DNA of 64,000 bases from Candidatus Babeliaceae bacterium (GCA_016933915.1 JAFFZZ010000055.1:62001-126000), one strand, 5' to 3'; numbered from the stretch's first letter, positions 33,696 to 45,363 are shown. Notes: generated by a model from the letters alone, not told the origin. Translations and numbers: made by a program.

Positions 33696-34514
33696 ATGGA
33701 AAAAACTGTTATATTTCCGCGCATGCGTGCAGGCAACAGGGCATTCGATGAGTTGCGGCCGATGAAGGTAACGTACGATATTTTTGCTTACGCCGCAGGT
33801 TCGGTTCTTTTTGAGTTAGGGCGTACGCGGGTTTTGTGTGCAGTTACATTGCAGAATGGTGTTCCGCATTTCTTGCGGGGTAAGCACCGTGGATGGTTGA
33901 CTGCAGAATATTCATTGTTGCCGGTTTCGACGCCGGTTCGTACCGTTCGTGAAGTTACTTCTAACAAGCGTAATGGTCGTACTATAGAAATTTCTCGTCT
34001 TATTGGTCGAGCTCTTCGTTCGGTGACGAATTTGCAAGTCCTGGGTGAACAGACAATATTTATTGACTGCGATGTTTTGCAGGCCGATGGTGGTACGCGT
34101 ACTGCGTGCATAACCGGTGCTTTCTTGGCGCTTCGTGCAGCTGAAGCTGTCTGGCGGGCGCGTGGGCTTATCTCTTACAATTTTATCAAGGATGATTTGG
34201 TAGCAATCTCTGTTGGTGTTAACGGGCAGGGTGCGTATCTAGATATGGATTTTGCTGAAGATAGTTCTGTCGATGCTGATTTTAACTTTGTGTTGACGCG
34301 ATCCGGTAGACTTGTCGAGGTGCAAGGAGCTTCTGAGCGTGAGCCGGTGACCTGGGAAGATTTTGAAGTTGCTCGCTCCTATGCTCTTCGTGGTGCGCAG
34401 GAGATGTTTGAGTTTTTTGATATGAATCGATATGAGGTTCCAGAGCTTGTGCTTCAGCATGGCCATTCGTCGGTAGCCCCATATTATTCATCATCTCAGC
34501 AGAATGAATATTAA
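33696..34514 (+). CDS. rph: Ribonuclease PH
   Basis: The 272-residue product matches RNase PH, which trims tRNA 3' ends by phosphorolysis. Conserved parts are FDELRPMKVTYD, GRTRVLCAVTLQ, GWLTAEYSLLP, RTIEISRLIGRALRSV, the active-site region IDCDVLQADGGTRTACITGA and the C-terminal SGRLVEVQGASE. I use the ATG at 33696; a GTG at 33684 is also possible. About 15 residues precede the usual family start, and the last 30 are extra too. It overlaps the next gene by 11 bases. Confidence 0.92.
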   Translation: MEKTVIFPRMRAGNRAFDELRPMKVTYDIFAYAAGSVLFELGRTRVLCAVTLQNGVPHFLRGKHRGWLTAEYSLLPVSTPVRTVREVTSNKRNGRTIEISRLIGRALRSVTNLQVLGEQTIFIDCDVLQADGGTRTACITGAFLALRAAEAVWRARGLISYNFIKDDLVAISVGVNGQGAYLDMDFAEDSSVDADFNFVLTRSGRLVEVQGASEREPVTWEDFEVARSYALRGAQEMFEFFDMNRYEVPELVLQHGHSSVAPYYSSSQQNEY

Positions 34515-35463
34515 AGCATTTCTTACCGCAATTTCTCGTGGTGAGGGGATTATAGCTCCGGTTTTTTGTTTTACCGGGGCTTTGTATAATTCTTTCTTTT
34601 TTACAAATTTTCTTCCCTTGTTTTCAAGGCGTTTTTTGAATTCGTCTGTTGAATGGGTGAGAGGGGAAGATGAGGGTGAGCTCTCTGTTGGTTTGCAAAC
34701 GTTTTCCATTGGGGGGAGTAAACTTATCTGGTTAGGAGATACTTCTGCGTCTGAGGTTATGACAAAAAAGGTTGCTGATCTATTATCTAAAGGGTATGCC
34801 GGTCCGCATAAGATTGCTTTTTTTGTCGATTCTAAAAGGCGGCTTTCTGGATTTGGTCGAGAACATGTTCTGGCAGTGAATACCGATGACGAGCTCGATC
34901 GTGAATGCATGAATCTGTTAGGTTCTTTTTTTTGGCCGTCTTTGGATATGCAATTTTTTTTACCTTCAGGTGGTTTTCCTGTTAAGAACTTTACCCTTGA
35001 TGATGCGTGTATGCTCTTGCGCTATCAAGTTCTTGGTGTGTGGGATAGGGTGGAAGCATGCTGGCTTTCGCGTCTTTTGCCTGCTGATCGCTCATTGTAT
35101 ACTTTGGGACAATATTTTTTTGCCCGTGATGTGAAGCGATTTATGGCTGCTTGGTGGGATATTCGCTTTCTTTATCCACCTGAATTTTGGATCGTTTTTT
35201 GGTTAGATCTTTTGTGGCAGGCATGGCTTACGGTGACGACTATGCGTGCTGGTGGAACTGTTGATCGACGACAGAGTTATCGACTTCCTTTTTCATTTTT
35301 GCAGCGAGACTGGAAGCGTTACCAGGCGCGTGATTTAGTAGTTGCTCACAATGCACTCTATGGTGTTGATTATACATTAAAAGCGGGAGGCAATGAGCAC
35401 GTTTTAGAACATTTTCTCTGTCGTTTTGTTATGAATTATGACCTCAGTAAGGTTCGTAATTGA
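34504..35463 (+). CDS. Possible divergent DNA polymerase III delta subunit (HolA-like)
   Basis: The 319-residue protein has no P-loop. Its C-terminal third is helical and resembles the clamp-loader delta subunit collar domain: paired helices, then DLVVAHNALYGVDYTLKAGG and HVLEHFLCRFVM, which fit the delta pattern 'L..aD..lK.G...vle.fl'. The N-terminal half could be the degenerate AAA fold of delta. HolA would load the sliding clamp with gamma/tau and delta'. It starts inside the last codons of rph, so cotranslation is likely. The assignment rests on pattern only; otherwise it is an unknown conserved protein. Confidence 0.4.
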   Translation: MNIKAFLTAISRGEGIIAPVFCFTGALYNSFFFTNFLPLFSRRFLNSSVEWVRGEDEGELSVGLQTFSIGGSKLIWLGDTSASEVMTKKVADLLSKGYAGPHKIAFFVDSKRRLSGFGREHVLAVNTDDELDRECMNLLGSFFWPSLDMQFFLPSGGFPVKNFTLDDACMLLRYQVLGVWDRVEACWLSRLLPADRSLYTLGQYFFARDVKRFMAAWWDIRFLYPPEFWIVFWLDLLWQAWLTVTTMRAGGTVDRRQSYRLPFSFLQRDWKRYQARDLVVAHNALYGVDYTLKAGGNEHVLEHFLCRFVMNYDLSKVRN

Positions 35464-35502
35464 TTCTTCGTATTGTCTCTTTAATTTAAGAATCTGATTT
35501 TT
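35462..35502 (+). terminator. Possible terminator at convergent gene ends
   Basis: GATTCTT (35462-35468) and AAGAATC (35488-35494) form a 7-bp stem, followed by TGATTTTTT. The loop is 19 bases, and the right arm lies in the end of the minus-strand DUF502 gene. Weak but well placed. Confidence 0.35.
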
Positions 35503-36136
35503 TGTCTAACCGTTCTGGTTGGATGATACCACCTGAAATGATGATTGTCATTGCTTCTTGTCTCGTTAAATTAGTCTCTATACATTCTGCTGCAGGAACA
35601 AGGATGAAAAAGCCACCCGTTGGGTTTGGGGTGTGGGGCACGAAAACGTTGTAGAAACCAGCTCCTTCGTAAGCTTTTGGTACAAGTTCTGAGTGAGTTT
35701 CGCTGGTAAGGAATCCTAAAGTGTATGATCCCCGACGCGGGAATTCAACAAGTACCACGCGCTGAAAGTGATCTTTTTCTTTGGGGCCGAGAGCTTGCAC
35801 GAGCTGTTTGATGCCCATGTAAACTTGGCTGATGAGAGGGATCTTTTTGAACAATGATTCGGTATATTCGATGAGCTTGTTGAGGAAAAAGAGTTTCAAA
35901 ATAGCGCCGATGAAAATAATAGCGATGATCGCAATTAAGAATTCTGAAAACGGGATAGCTTTCAGCAATGGTGGCAGGATGTCAAATAGGGGGCTGAGCC
36001 AATATTTTAAGGTTTTAAAGAGAAATTTGAAAAGCGCATAGGTCAGAACGAGCGGTAAAATGGTTAAGAGACCACTGATGAAAAGCGACTTAATTGTTGC
36101 GCCAAAACCTTTACGGATTTTTCTTTGATGGTGCAT
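35486..36136 (-). CDS. DUF502-family membrane protein
   Basis: The 216-residue protein has two membrane segments (about 13-35 and 57-80) and a soluble domain with the DUF502 pattern: IPLISQVYMGIKQLVQALG, VVLVEFPRRGSYTLGFLT, VFVPHTPNPTGGFFILVP and the C-terminal EAMTIIISGG. The family's function is not established; members are inner-membrane proteins. The ATG at 36136 is chosen because GGAG, which overlaps the glmM stop codon, lies just upstream. A longer frame from 36328 would run back into glmM. It is the last gene of the cdaA-cdaR-glmM operon. Confidence 0.88.
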   Translation of the reverse strand: MHHQRKIRKGFGATIKSLFISGLLTILPLVLTYALFKFLFKTLKYWLSPLFDILPPLLKAIPFSEFLIAIIAIIFIGAILKLFFLNKLIEYTESLFKKIPLISQVYMGIKQLVQALGPKEKDHFQRVVLVEFPRRGSYTLGFLTSETHSELVPKAYEGAGFYNVFVPHTPNPTGGFFILVPAAECIETNLTRQEAMTIIISGGIIQPERLDKKSDS

Positions 36137-36140
36137 AGAA

Positions 36141-37454
36141 TTACTCCTTTGAGATGAGGTTATACAGATTTTTTGCGAGTGTGTCCGCATGATATTGAGC
36201 GATCTCTTTTGTTGCCGCTTCGACAAGAATACGTAGTAGCGGTTCGGTTCCCGAGTAGCGAACAATAATACGACCTGGTACGATTTCTTCTTGTGTTGCT
36301 GCGATGAGTGTAGCATAAGGTTCGCCATTTAAGTCAGGCCGTCTTGAGATATGAATAGAACGTTGTTCTTCAGGGTGCTTTTTGAATAATGAAACCTGCT
36401 CGTTGGATACTGTTTCAAAAGTGCGGAGTGCTGCAAATATTGCGTCTCCATGGGTTGGACTATCTTTTAAGATGAGGTGTCCGTTAGGTTCACCTCCGAG
36501 TATCAATTTATTTTTGGTAAGTGCTTCGGAAATATGTTTGTCACCTACTTGGGTACGGATCAGCTTCTTTTTGTTCTTCCATAAGGCGTGTTCAAGACCG
36601 CCGTTTGTCATTACGGTACCGATAATAGTTGGCGTCGTAGAATATGCAGGGTTATGTGAGAGAACCCAAAGCAGATCGTCCCCATCAAGTATTTGACCAT
36701 TTGGTGTGCAGACGATAACACGGTCTCCGTCACCATCAAAGGCGCAACCAAATGAGCCTGGTTTACCAAGTACTGTGCGTTGGATGTTCTCAGGATGTAG
36801 CGAACCGCAATTCTTATTGATATTAAAACCATCGGGGGACGTTCCAATAGTATTAACGAAAGCACCTAGTTTTTTAAAAATAAGAGGAGCTATTTCGGTT
36901 GTTGCGCCATGTGCGCAATCAAGAATTATGGTTTTGTTAGTGAGTATTGGATAAGAAAAACGAGAGATTAGAGAGTTAATGTATGCAGTACGTGTCTTTT
37001 GGGCACAGTCGATAGTCCTAGAAGAGAGAGGCTTCGTTTGTGTGAGTAAAAATGATGAGAAGTGTTGTTCAAACGAGGATTCCTGATTTTGGGTAAGTTT
37101 TCCGTGGGGGCCGATTATTTTGATGCCGTTATCACTGGCTGGATTGTGAGAGGCTGAGATTACGAATACGAAAGGGCATGAAAATTCTTTTTGAAGTATA
37201 TAGGCTGCTGGTGTCGGAAGGATTCCTCCGTCAAAAATAGTAGCACCTGCGCGTCCTAGGCCTTTGATGAGAAATCTTTTTATAGGGACACAAGATGCTC
37301 GTGTATCGCTGATAATGCCTATGCTTAGGTGAGTGTCCGGAGTAATGTTTTTTATCCAAGTGATAAATGCGGTGCCAAATCGTATTAGATTTTCCTCGGA
37401 AAAAAAATGGTCATCGCAAATGCGGCGGATACCATCGGTACCAAAAAGTTTCAT
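36141..37454 (-). CDS. glmM: Phosphoglucosamine mutase
   Basis: GlmM converts glucosamine-6-phosphate to glucosamine-1-phosphate for UDP-GlcNAc synthesis. The 437-residue product has the start MKLFGTDGIRR, the phosphoserine loop SASHNPASDNG (about 104-114), the metal site DGDGDR (about 237-242), the sugar-binding GGEPNGH loop and the phosphate-binding RYSGTEPLLRI near the C-terminus. All catalytic elements are present. The start at 37454 is set by homology; the ribosome site is weak. It follows cdaA-cdaR as in many Gram-positive bacteria, where CdaA-GlmM interaction is known. Confidence 0.96.
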   Translation of the reverse strand: MKLFGTDGIRRICDDHFFSEENLIRFGTAFITWIKNITPDTHLSIGIISDTRASCVPIKRFLIKGLGRAGATIFDGGILPTPAAYILQKEFSCPFVFVISASHNPASDNGIKIIGPHGKLTQNQESSFEQHFSSFLLTQTKPLSSRTIDCAQKTRTAYINSLISRFSYPILTNKTIILDCAHGATTEIAPLIFKKLGAFVNTIGTSPDGFNINKNCGSLHPENIQRTVLGKPGSFGCAFDGDGDRVIVCTPNGQILDGDDLLWVLSHNPAYSTTPTIIGTVMTNGGLEHALWKNKKKLIRTQVGDKHISEALTKNKLILGGEPNGHLILKDSPTHGDAIFAALRTFETVSNEQVSLFKKHPEEQRSIHISRRPDLNGEPYATLIAATQEEIVPGRIIVRYSGTEPLLRILVEAATKEIAQYHADTLAKNLYNLISKE

Positions 37455-37467
37455 AGGCAAATGAAAT

Positions 37468-37854
37468 TTATAGAGATAGAGTGTTTTTAGTGGTTAAATT
37501 CATCGGAGTATAGCGTACTACTTTTATTGAATTTGGTAAAAAAAGATTTTCAGGCTTTAGAGTAATACCGCCGTCTGAAATCATTTTTTGCATATTGATA
37601 TGTACGGCCAGATTTTCGTAATCGATTGATTGCAATTCAGCTCTGGGGCCTTTTAGAGTAACCGTGATTGTTTCATGTTGCGGAACCATCATGTTTTTTT
37701 CAGGAATATGATAAAAAAGGAGCGGTACGGTGATAGTTGTCGTGTCCGTATGAAGAGTAGAAACCATGCTCCATAGTCCAAATCCGAGGCATATTGCCAA
37801 CATTTTATGCACGAGGTTGTTTTCCAGCATTATTTGGGTAAATGTTGTGGCCAT
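37468..37854 (-). CDS. cdaR: CdaR/YbbR-domain protein, single repeat
   Basis: The 128-residue protein has one N-terminal membrane segment (about 14-32) and a single YbbR-type beta domain (about 40-115), including the typical ending VRYTPMNLTT. CdaR proteins usually have three or four YbbR repeats outside the membrane and modulate CdaA; this copy is very short. The ATG at 37854 has AAAGGA upstream and overlaps the cdaA 3' end by 50 bases. Identification relies on the domain pattern and on its place between cdaA and glmM. Confidence 0.8.
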   Translation of the reverse strand: MATTFTQIMLENNLVHKMLAICLGFGLWSMVSTLHTDTTTITVPLLFYHIPEKNMMVPQHETITVTLKGPRAELQSIDYENLAVHINMQKMISDGGITLKPENLFLPNSIKVVRYTPMNLTTKNTLSL

Positions 37855-38659
37855 GAAGATCCTTTGTCTGTTTGGTTGGTACAGTTACGTATCGGTTGAG
37901 AGCGGATAGTAGTGAGCTGGCACTGAGTCTTTCAAAAAGTTTTCCATCAACGGTAAGGGTAAAGAATCGTGTGTGAGCTGAGAGCGAGAAAGCGAGGGCA
38001 TCACTTTTTGTGGAGATAATACCTCCGTCTTGAACGAGTTGGTCCATGAGCTGGATTTCTTCCGAGGTCCAGCTGTTTTCATAGGGGAGTATAATTGTTG
38101 GCTTATAAGCTTTGATTTTACCAACTTGATTTACCCACAGTATAAACGGATAACTTTCTGGTGTAGCGTGTAACAGAAGCTCAAGAGTTTCTAGTGTAAT
38201 GGGAGCATTAAGGGTGCACCCGCCGGATACCATATCGCCAATACTCTGGCTTCGTTCGATGATAATGAACGAACTTTTATTTACATTCACTGCTTGAAGT
38301 GTCGCCTGAATTAATTCTGGAAGCCATTTTTCAGTGTGCTCTGGTAGTGGCGTGAGTGAAGCGAGGGTGATAAAGTTTTTTTGCAGTGTCTGCTGATGAA
38401 ACACTATAAAAAGCATCGCTATTGCCGGTGCAGATAAGGCGAGTGTGATGGTTAGCCCGCTGATACCAAAATAAAAAGAGATAAAAAAAGATGCGTAAAA
38501 ACCGTAAAACCAGAATAGCAGTCGTTTTTGTTTGTCTTGTGCGAGAAGTCTGATGATGGCATACATTGCGGTGGAAAATGCGCCAATTTCGATGAGGTCT
38601 CGCCAATTGAAATGAGAGAGCGTATCAATTAAAGATGAAAAGAGTGAGAGCCAATTCAT
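37805..38659 (-). CDS. cdaA: CdaA-type diadenylate cyclase homologue, catalytic motifs lost
   Basis: The 284-residue product has three N-terminal membrane segments (about 22-40, 47-66 and 68-88) and a cytoplasmic DAC-like domain (about 100-255). Alignment by eye to B. subtilis CdaA is clear: FIIIERSQSIGDMVSGGCTL matches the LLTIERDTGMGDYIETGIPL strand, ILPY matches YLPL, and TKSDALAFSLS..DGKLFERL matches the C-terminal part. The DGA motif (in PLHDGAVI) is replaced by YPFILWV (residues 170-176). The RHR motif (GTRHRAA) is replaced by MDQLVQ (205-210). ATP binding and c-di-AMP synthesis are therefore unlikely. It heads the cdaA-cdaR-glmM-DUF502 operon; perhaps a structural regulator of GlmM. 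Confidence 0.82.
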   Translation of the reverse strand: MNWLSLFSSLIDTLSHFNWRDLIEIGAFSTAMYAIIRLLAQDKQKRLLFWFYGFYASFFISFYFGISGLTITLALSAPAIAMLFIVFHQQTLQKNFITLASLTPLPEHTEKWLPELIQATLQAVNVNKSSFIIIERSQSIGDMVSGGCTLNAPITLETLELLLHATPESYPFILWVNQVGKIKAYKPTIILPYENSWTSEEIQLMDQLVQDGGIISTKSDALAFSLSAHTRFFTLTVDGKLFERLSASSLLSALNRYVTVPTKQTKDLHGHNIYPNNAGKQPRA

Positions 38660-38685
38660 AGATTTCCTTTTTTGGCTAACGTTGA

Positions 38686-41120
<2,435 letters not shown>

Positions 41121-41240
41121 TAAGCACCTTCTTCTTTTTATTTTATATTTATTCTTTTACCCATTAATGCTATCAGGGTTTTTATTTTTTGTCAAAAAAA
41201 GGGCTTTTTGTTAAAGAAAAAATGTGTCCTGCTGCTCGTC

Positions 41241-41846
41241 TCATTCGCCGAAAGAAGCTGCCGCTTTTTGTGCAATAGGGTTCAGAAGGATGGATGGTCT
41301 GCCACTTACGGTAATTGCGGCGGCGAGTGGGCGATCTCGATATAGAAGGGCGTTTCGATCACGCATCATGGCTGGTATGTCGCTTGTTCCGTTGATTATG
41401 ATATCTTTTCCAATTGTCCTGCCATTGGAGAGCGTTATGCCATCACCTGGAACAACAAAGTAGCCCTTTGTTGTTTTGACAACGGCGTATGATCTGCCTT
41501 GGATTGTTGGATTGTCTGCGATATATGGACCTTCCCATCTGCCTGGGTAGGCGAGATTTATGGGGCCAACTTCTGAGCCGGTAAAGCCTTTGACATTAAG
41601 GAAATCCAGGTAACTTTTTTCGCGGTCAAAACTGATGATTCCGCATGTTGCATCTATTTTGCGGAGTATGGAGGCAAGTTGTTCTACATCGTTTGCAATA
41701 ATGGTGTTTGTTACATCTTTTGCGCCTTGGTACAGACGATAAAGTGCTATACCAAAAAGGGCAAGAAAAAAGAAGGCGGTGATAAGCGGCAGAAAACTTC
41801 CAGCAGTCCATAGCTTCTTTTTGCGGGGGGGGTGATGTGCTTCCAT
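41241..41846 (-). CDS. Single-pass membrane protein of unknown function
   Basis: The 201-residue protein has a basic N-terminus (HHPPRKKKLW), one membrane segment (about 17-38) and a soluble domain. The domain pattern 'PGRWEGPYI..N..IQGRSYAVVKT..GYFVVPGDG' faintly recalls C-terminal pilin/pseudopilin domains (GPY followed by a Gly-Tyr-rich sheet), but the N-terminus lacks the prepilin peptidase site. Not recognised with confidence. A G8 tract (41825-41832, C8 on the coding strand) encodes Pro-Pro-Arg at residues 6-8. The gene stands between an ankyrin-like gene and the helicase gene. Confidence 0.6.
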   Translation of the reverse strand: MEAHHPPRKKKLWTAGSFLPLITAFFFLALFGIALYRLYQGAKDVTNTIIANDVEQLASILRKIDATCGIISFDREKSYLDFLNVKGFTGSEVGPINLAYPGRWEGPYIADNPTIQGRSYAVVKTTKGYFVVPGDGITLSNGRTIGKDIIINGTSDIPAMMRDRNALLYRDRPLAAAITVSGRPSILLNPIAQKAAASFGE

Positions 41847-41914
41847 GTAACTCTCTCCTCATCTTATAAATATGGAATGTTTGCTTCCACGCTATCCTAG
41901 CGAGTTGCTACTCG

Positions 41915-44122
41915 TTAATCAAGACGATTAACAAAACGTGAATCAATTTTTTTTATCCCTGTCTTAAAGCGGATAGTAAGTAAAATGGCGCGGTCAGATC
42001 GTTCTTCTATAAGTTCAATGATCCCTGTTCCAAACGTTTTATGGCTAATGGGTTGATGTTTTTTCCATAGGAGTGTTGTGTGCTGTGGTGTAGATAAAGA
42101 TTTTGCTTGGAAGGGGTCTGTTTCCCAACTGATAGTTTTTTTGGGGTTCGTTGCTTGGATGACTTTCCCGCTAAACCAGGCATCAAAATAAGTGGTAAAG
42201 AGATGTGATGAGGAAAATGATTCTACGCGTATTTTAATTGGGTCTACCTCCCTTAAGAAACGAGAGGGAAGTTGTTCTGTGATGCGACCGTAGGTATATC
42301 TTTGCCGTGCGCTTGAAATAAGAAGGCGTTCTCGGGCCCTGGTAATACCAACATAAAGGAGTCGGCGCTCTTCTTCGAGTTGTGTTGAGTCATTACTTGA
42401 ACGAATGCTTGGGAATAAGCCTTCTTCGAGACCAGCAATAGCAACATGATCGAATTCAAGACCTTTGGCGGCATGGATTGTCATAAGAAGGACTGCTTCT
42501 TCACCGTGATGATCGTTGAGGTTGAAGTTTTGAAGAAGTGTTACCTCGTCAAGGAAATGGTGTACCGTTGTAATTCCCCGTTCTTCCAGGGTATGAACGG
42601 CATTTGCTAGTTCCTGGATATTTCGTATTTTATCTTCAGCAATTTCTGTTTCATGGGTTTCATTTAAGAAAGAGAGGTAGTTTGTTTTTTCAATGACTTT
42701 CTGAAGGGCTATTGATGGAGATTGGTCTGGCGAAAGTGATTTGATGATATCAAGAAAATGGGAAAAATTGATTCGTTTGTGAGTTGTTAGATGGTGGTTT
42801 TCTAGAAGATTTTTTCCGACCTCATGTATTGAAAAGAGCGGATTGTTGCTCCATGCTGCGATGAGCTCTTCCTCAAACTTTTCACCGAGTCCACGGGATG
42901 GTGTGTTAATAACGCGTTTGCAAGAGATACGGTCATATGGATTAGCGATAAGACGGAGGTAAGCGATAAGATCTTTTATCTCCTGGCGTTCGTAAAATTG
43001 AATCCCCCCAATAATTTTATAGGGAATTGAGAGATGAATGAGAGCTTCTTCGATTGCACGTGATTGAAAATGGGATCGATAAAGTATTGCACAAGATGAT
43101 GTTGGCGTATGCCGGCGCGAGGATTTTAGCCATCGCGCGAGGGCTTCTCCTTCGTGGAGGTCAGAAGGAAGACTGATGATTCTTACGCGGTCTATCCCCT
43201 GCTTAGCCGACCAGAGCTTTTTAGGGTGGCGAACTTGGTTATGACATATAATACTGTTCGCTGTATCAAGAATCTGTTGTGTAGATCGATAATTTTGTTC
43301 GATGGCAATACGTGTAGTATCAGGGAAATCGACGGCGAAATTAATAATGTTGCTTACCGTTGCTCCTCGCCATGAATAGATTGATTGATCTTCATCGCCA
43401 ACCACGCAGAGTGAATCAAGAACAAAACCATCTGTTTTTGAACTCGTCATTTCACAAAGTAGGGCGTGTTGAACTTGATTAGTGTCTTGGTATTCATCGA
43501 CGAGAAGGTGTCGTATTGATTGCTGGTGTCGTTCTTTGAATGTTGAGTTTCCCTTGAATAGTTTGATTACCTCGAGGAGAAGGTCGTCGAAATCAAAGCA
43601 GTGTGAGCGTTCCTTTTCTTCTTCATAAGCAATAATAAGCTCTTGTATGAGAGGATTGGATATACTTTGGAAATTTATCCACCCGTTAAACGCATTGTTT
43701 TTGGCTTGAGAGATAGCAGCAGCAACTTGCTGCGGAGAAACTTTTTTTTGTGATCTGCTGCGAGCAATTAGTTGATGAATTAATTTTTCGCGATCGTCTT
43801 CGTCAAGAAGTGAGAATGTTGCGTTCTTGAGAAGGTGCGGGTTGCGTTTTAAGACTTGGAGACAGTAGGCGTGGAAAGTGCTTATAGTTGGTTGGTCCAT
43901 TTCATTAGCAAGTGCTGGAAGTACTCGTTCTCGCATTTCTCGTGCAGCTTTGTTTGTAAAAGTAAGGGCGAGTATTGATGATGCTGGGACGCGATGTTTT
44001 TCAATGAGGTTAATGATTCGTTGAGTGATGACGCGTGTTTTTCCCGACCCAGCACCGGCACATACCAGTAAAATTCCTGTTTTTGGCGTAACGGCTGCCT
44101 GTTGTTGTTCATTTAAATGCAT
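41915..44122 (-). CDS. UvrD/PcrA-family 3'-5' DNA helicase
   Basis: The 735-residue superfamily 1 helicase has motif Q/I (LNEQQQAAV; CAGAGSGKT), motif Ia (ILALTFTNKAAREM), motif II (LLVDEYQDTN), motif III (VVGDEDQSIYSWRGA), motif IV (QNYRST), motif V (MTIHAAKGLEFDHVAIAGLEEGLFP) and motif VI (YVGITRARERL). It probably acts in nucleotide-excision repair or removes RecA from DNA; UvrD and PcrA cannot be told apart here. The ATG at 44122 is chosen because it follows the hflX stop; the longer GTG start overlaps hflX. Confidence 0.94.
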   Translation of the reverse strand: MHLNEQQQAAVTPKTGILLVCAGAGSGKTRVITQRIINLIEKHRVPASSILALTFTNKAAREMRERVLPALANEMDQPTISTFHAYCLQVLKRNPHLLKNATFSLLDEDDREKLIHQLIARSRSQKKVSPQQVAAAISQAKNNAFNGWINFQSISNPLIQELIIAYEEEKERSHCFDFDDLLLEVIKLFKGNSTFKERHQQSIRHLLVDEYQDTNQVQHALLCEMTSSKTDGFVLDSLCVVGDEDQSIYSWRGATVSNIINFAVDFPDTTRIAIEQNYRSTQQILDTANSIICHNQVRHPKKLWSAKQGIDRVRIISLPSDLHEGEALARWLKSSRRHTPTSSCAILYRSHFQSRAIEEALIHLSIPYKIIGGIQFYERQEIKDLIAYLRLIANPYDRISCKRVINTPSRGLGEKFEEELIAAWSNNPLFSIHEVGKNLLENHHLTTHKRINFSHFLDIIKSLSPDQSPSIALQKVIEKTNYLSFLNETHETEIAEDKIRNIQELANAVHTLEERGITTVHHFLDEVTLLQNFNLNDHHGEEAVLLMTIHAAKGLEFDHVAIAGLEEGLFPSIRSSNDSTQLEEERRLLYVGITRARERLLISSARQRYTYGRITEQLPSRFLREVDPIKIRVESFSSSHLFTTYFDAWFSGKVIQATNPKKTISWETDPFQAKSLSTPQHTTLLWKKHQPISHKTFGTGIIELIEERSDRAILLTIRFKTGIKKIDSRFVNRLD

Positions 44123-44136
44123 ATCTTGAAGTTCCT

Positions 44137-45252
44137 TTATTTTGATTTCCACTGCTCGAGAGCTTCGATTAATGGTTTTATTTCATCCTTTGATTGTGCG
44201 GATACGACTACGTAGGGGCGATAAGGGTCAATAAGGCCAAGAACCTTTGTCCTTTTTTCATCAGAGAGGAGGTCTACTTTGTTGAAGACAAAAAGCATCG
44301 GTTTGTCTTCAACGCCTAATTCGGAGAGTATCTCGAAGACAACTTTAATTTGATGTTGCCAGTTCGGATTGGAGATGTCTACCACATGAAGGAGCAGGTC
44401 GGCGAATTCAAGATCAGCAAGTGTTGATTTGAACGCTTCAATAAGATGGTGTGGTAAATTTTGAATAAAACCAACGGTGTCGGAAATAGTTCCTTTCTTA
44501 ACTCCATTTACCACGAGTTCACGAGTGGTGGTATCGAGGGTGGCAAAGAGACGGTTTTCTGCCAAGACAGTACTTTTGGTAAGCAGATTTAAAATGGATG
44601 ATTTACCGGCATTGGTATATCCAATGATTGATATATGAGGAATCTGCCGAGAGACTCTTCTTTTGCGTTGTTGTGTACGTACCTTTTCAAGTTGTTCGAG
44701 ATCTTTTTGTAGTTTGATCATATGGTGTTCGATGTGCTGTAATTCACGCTCTTTCTGTGTTTCCCCTGGTCCGCGGGTGCCGATTCGACCAGTTTGTTGT
44801 GAAAGATGAATCCCTTTACCAGCAAGACGAGATTTACGGTGCCTAAGTTTGGCGACTTCGACTTGTAGTTTTCCTTCTGCTGACTGTGCACCTCTTTCGA
44901 AAATATCAAGAATAAGTTCGGTGCGGTCAAAAACACGGGCATCTAGTAATTTGCTTAAGTTGCGTTCTTGGTGTGCCATAAGTGGTTCTGAGACAATCAC
45001 ATCGTCGATCTTGTATTCAGCGCAGAGCGCTAAGATTTCATCAAGCTTCCCTTTGGTAAAGAAGTAAGCATTATCGATGGTGCGCAACTTAACATAGTAC
45101 TCTTGCGTGATCGGGATTCCACTTGATTCGACGAGTTGCCTGAATTCAGCAAAGTAGGCGGCGGTATCAATCAGTCGATTCTCTGGTGTTTGTACGCCGA
45201 TGATTAGAACGCGCGTTTGATCGTCGTTGGTGAGAATAACAGGAGTTTTCAT
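44137..45252 (-). CDS. hflX: Ribosome-associated GTPase HflX
   Basis: The 371-residue protein has the N-terminal HflX domain, the glycine-rich linker (GRIGTRGPGETQKERE near 158-173), the coiled coil and the G domain: G1 GYTNAGKSS (about 211-219), G3 DTVGF (about 259-263) and G4 NKVD (about 325-328). HflX rescues stalled 70S ribosomes by splitting them. The helicase gene follows 14 bases later, so the two probably share a transcript. The start has an AAGG-type ribosome site. Confidence 0.95.
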   Translation of the reverse strand: MKTPVILTNDDQTRVLIIGVQTPENRLIDTAAYFAEFRQLVESSGIPITQEYYVKLRTIDNAYFFTKGKLDEILALCAEYKIDDVIVSEPLMAHQERNLSKLLDARVFDRTELILDIFERGAQSAEGKLQVEVAKLRHRKSRLAGKGIHLSQQTGRIGTRGPGETQKERELQHIEHHMIKLQKDLEQLEKVRTQQRKRRVSRQIPHISIIGYTNAGKSSILNLLTKSTVLAENRLFATLDTTTRELVVNGVKKGTISDTVGFIQNLPHHLIEAFKSTLADLEFADLLLHVVDISNPNWQHQIKVVFEILSELGVEDKPMLFVFNKVDLLSDEKRTKVLGLIDPYRPYVVVSAQSKDEIKPLIEALEQWKSK

Positions 45253-45315
45253 AAGGCCCTTTTTAGTCTTCGGGTGTACTTTTTTTGTAGTTTAGCTTAC
45301 CAGGTTTTAGTTCTG

Positions 45316-45324
45316 TGGTATAAT
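45316..45324 (+). promoter_or_regulatory. Extended -10 promoter for ffh
   Basis: TGGTATAAT (45316-45324) is a perfect extended -10 element 40 bases upstream of the ffh start, in the divergent gap between hflX and ffh. No good -35 box is seen, as is usual for extended -10 promoters. It may drive ffh-rpsP-khpA-trmD-rplS. Confidence 0.6.
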
Positions 45325-45363
45325 AAGCCCATAATGTGAGTTTCTAATAACAATACGCAATTA

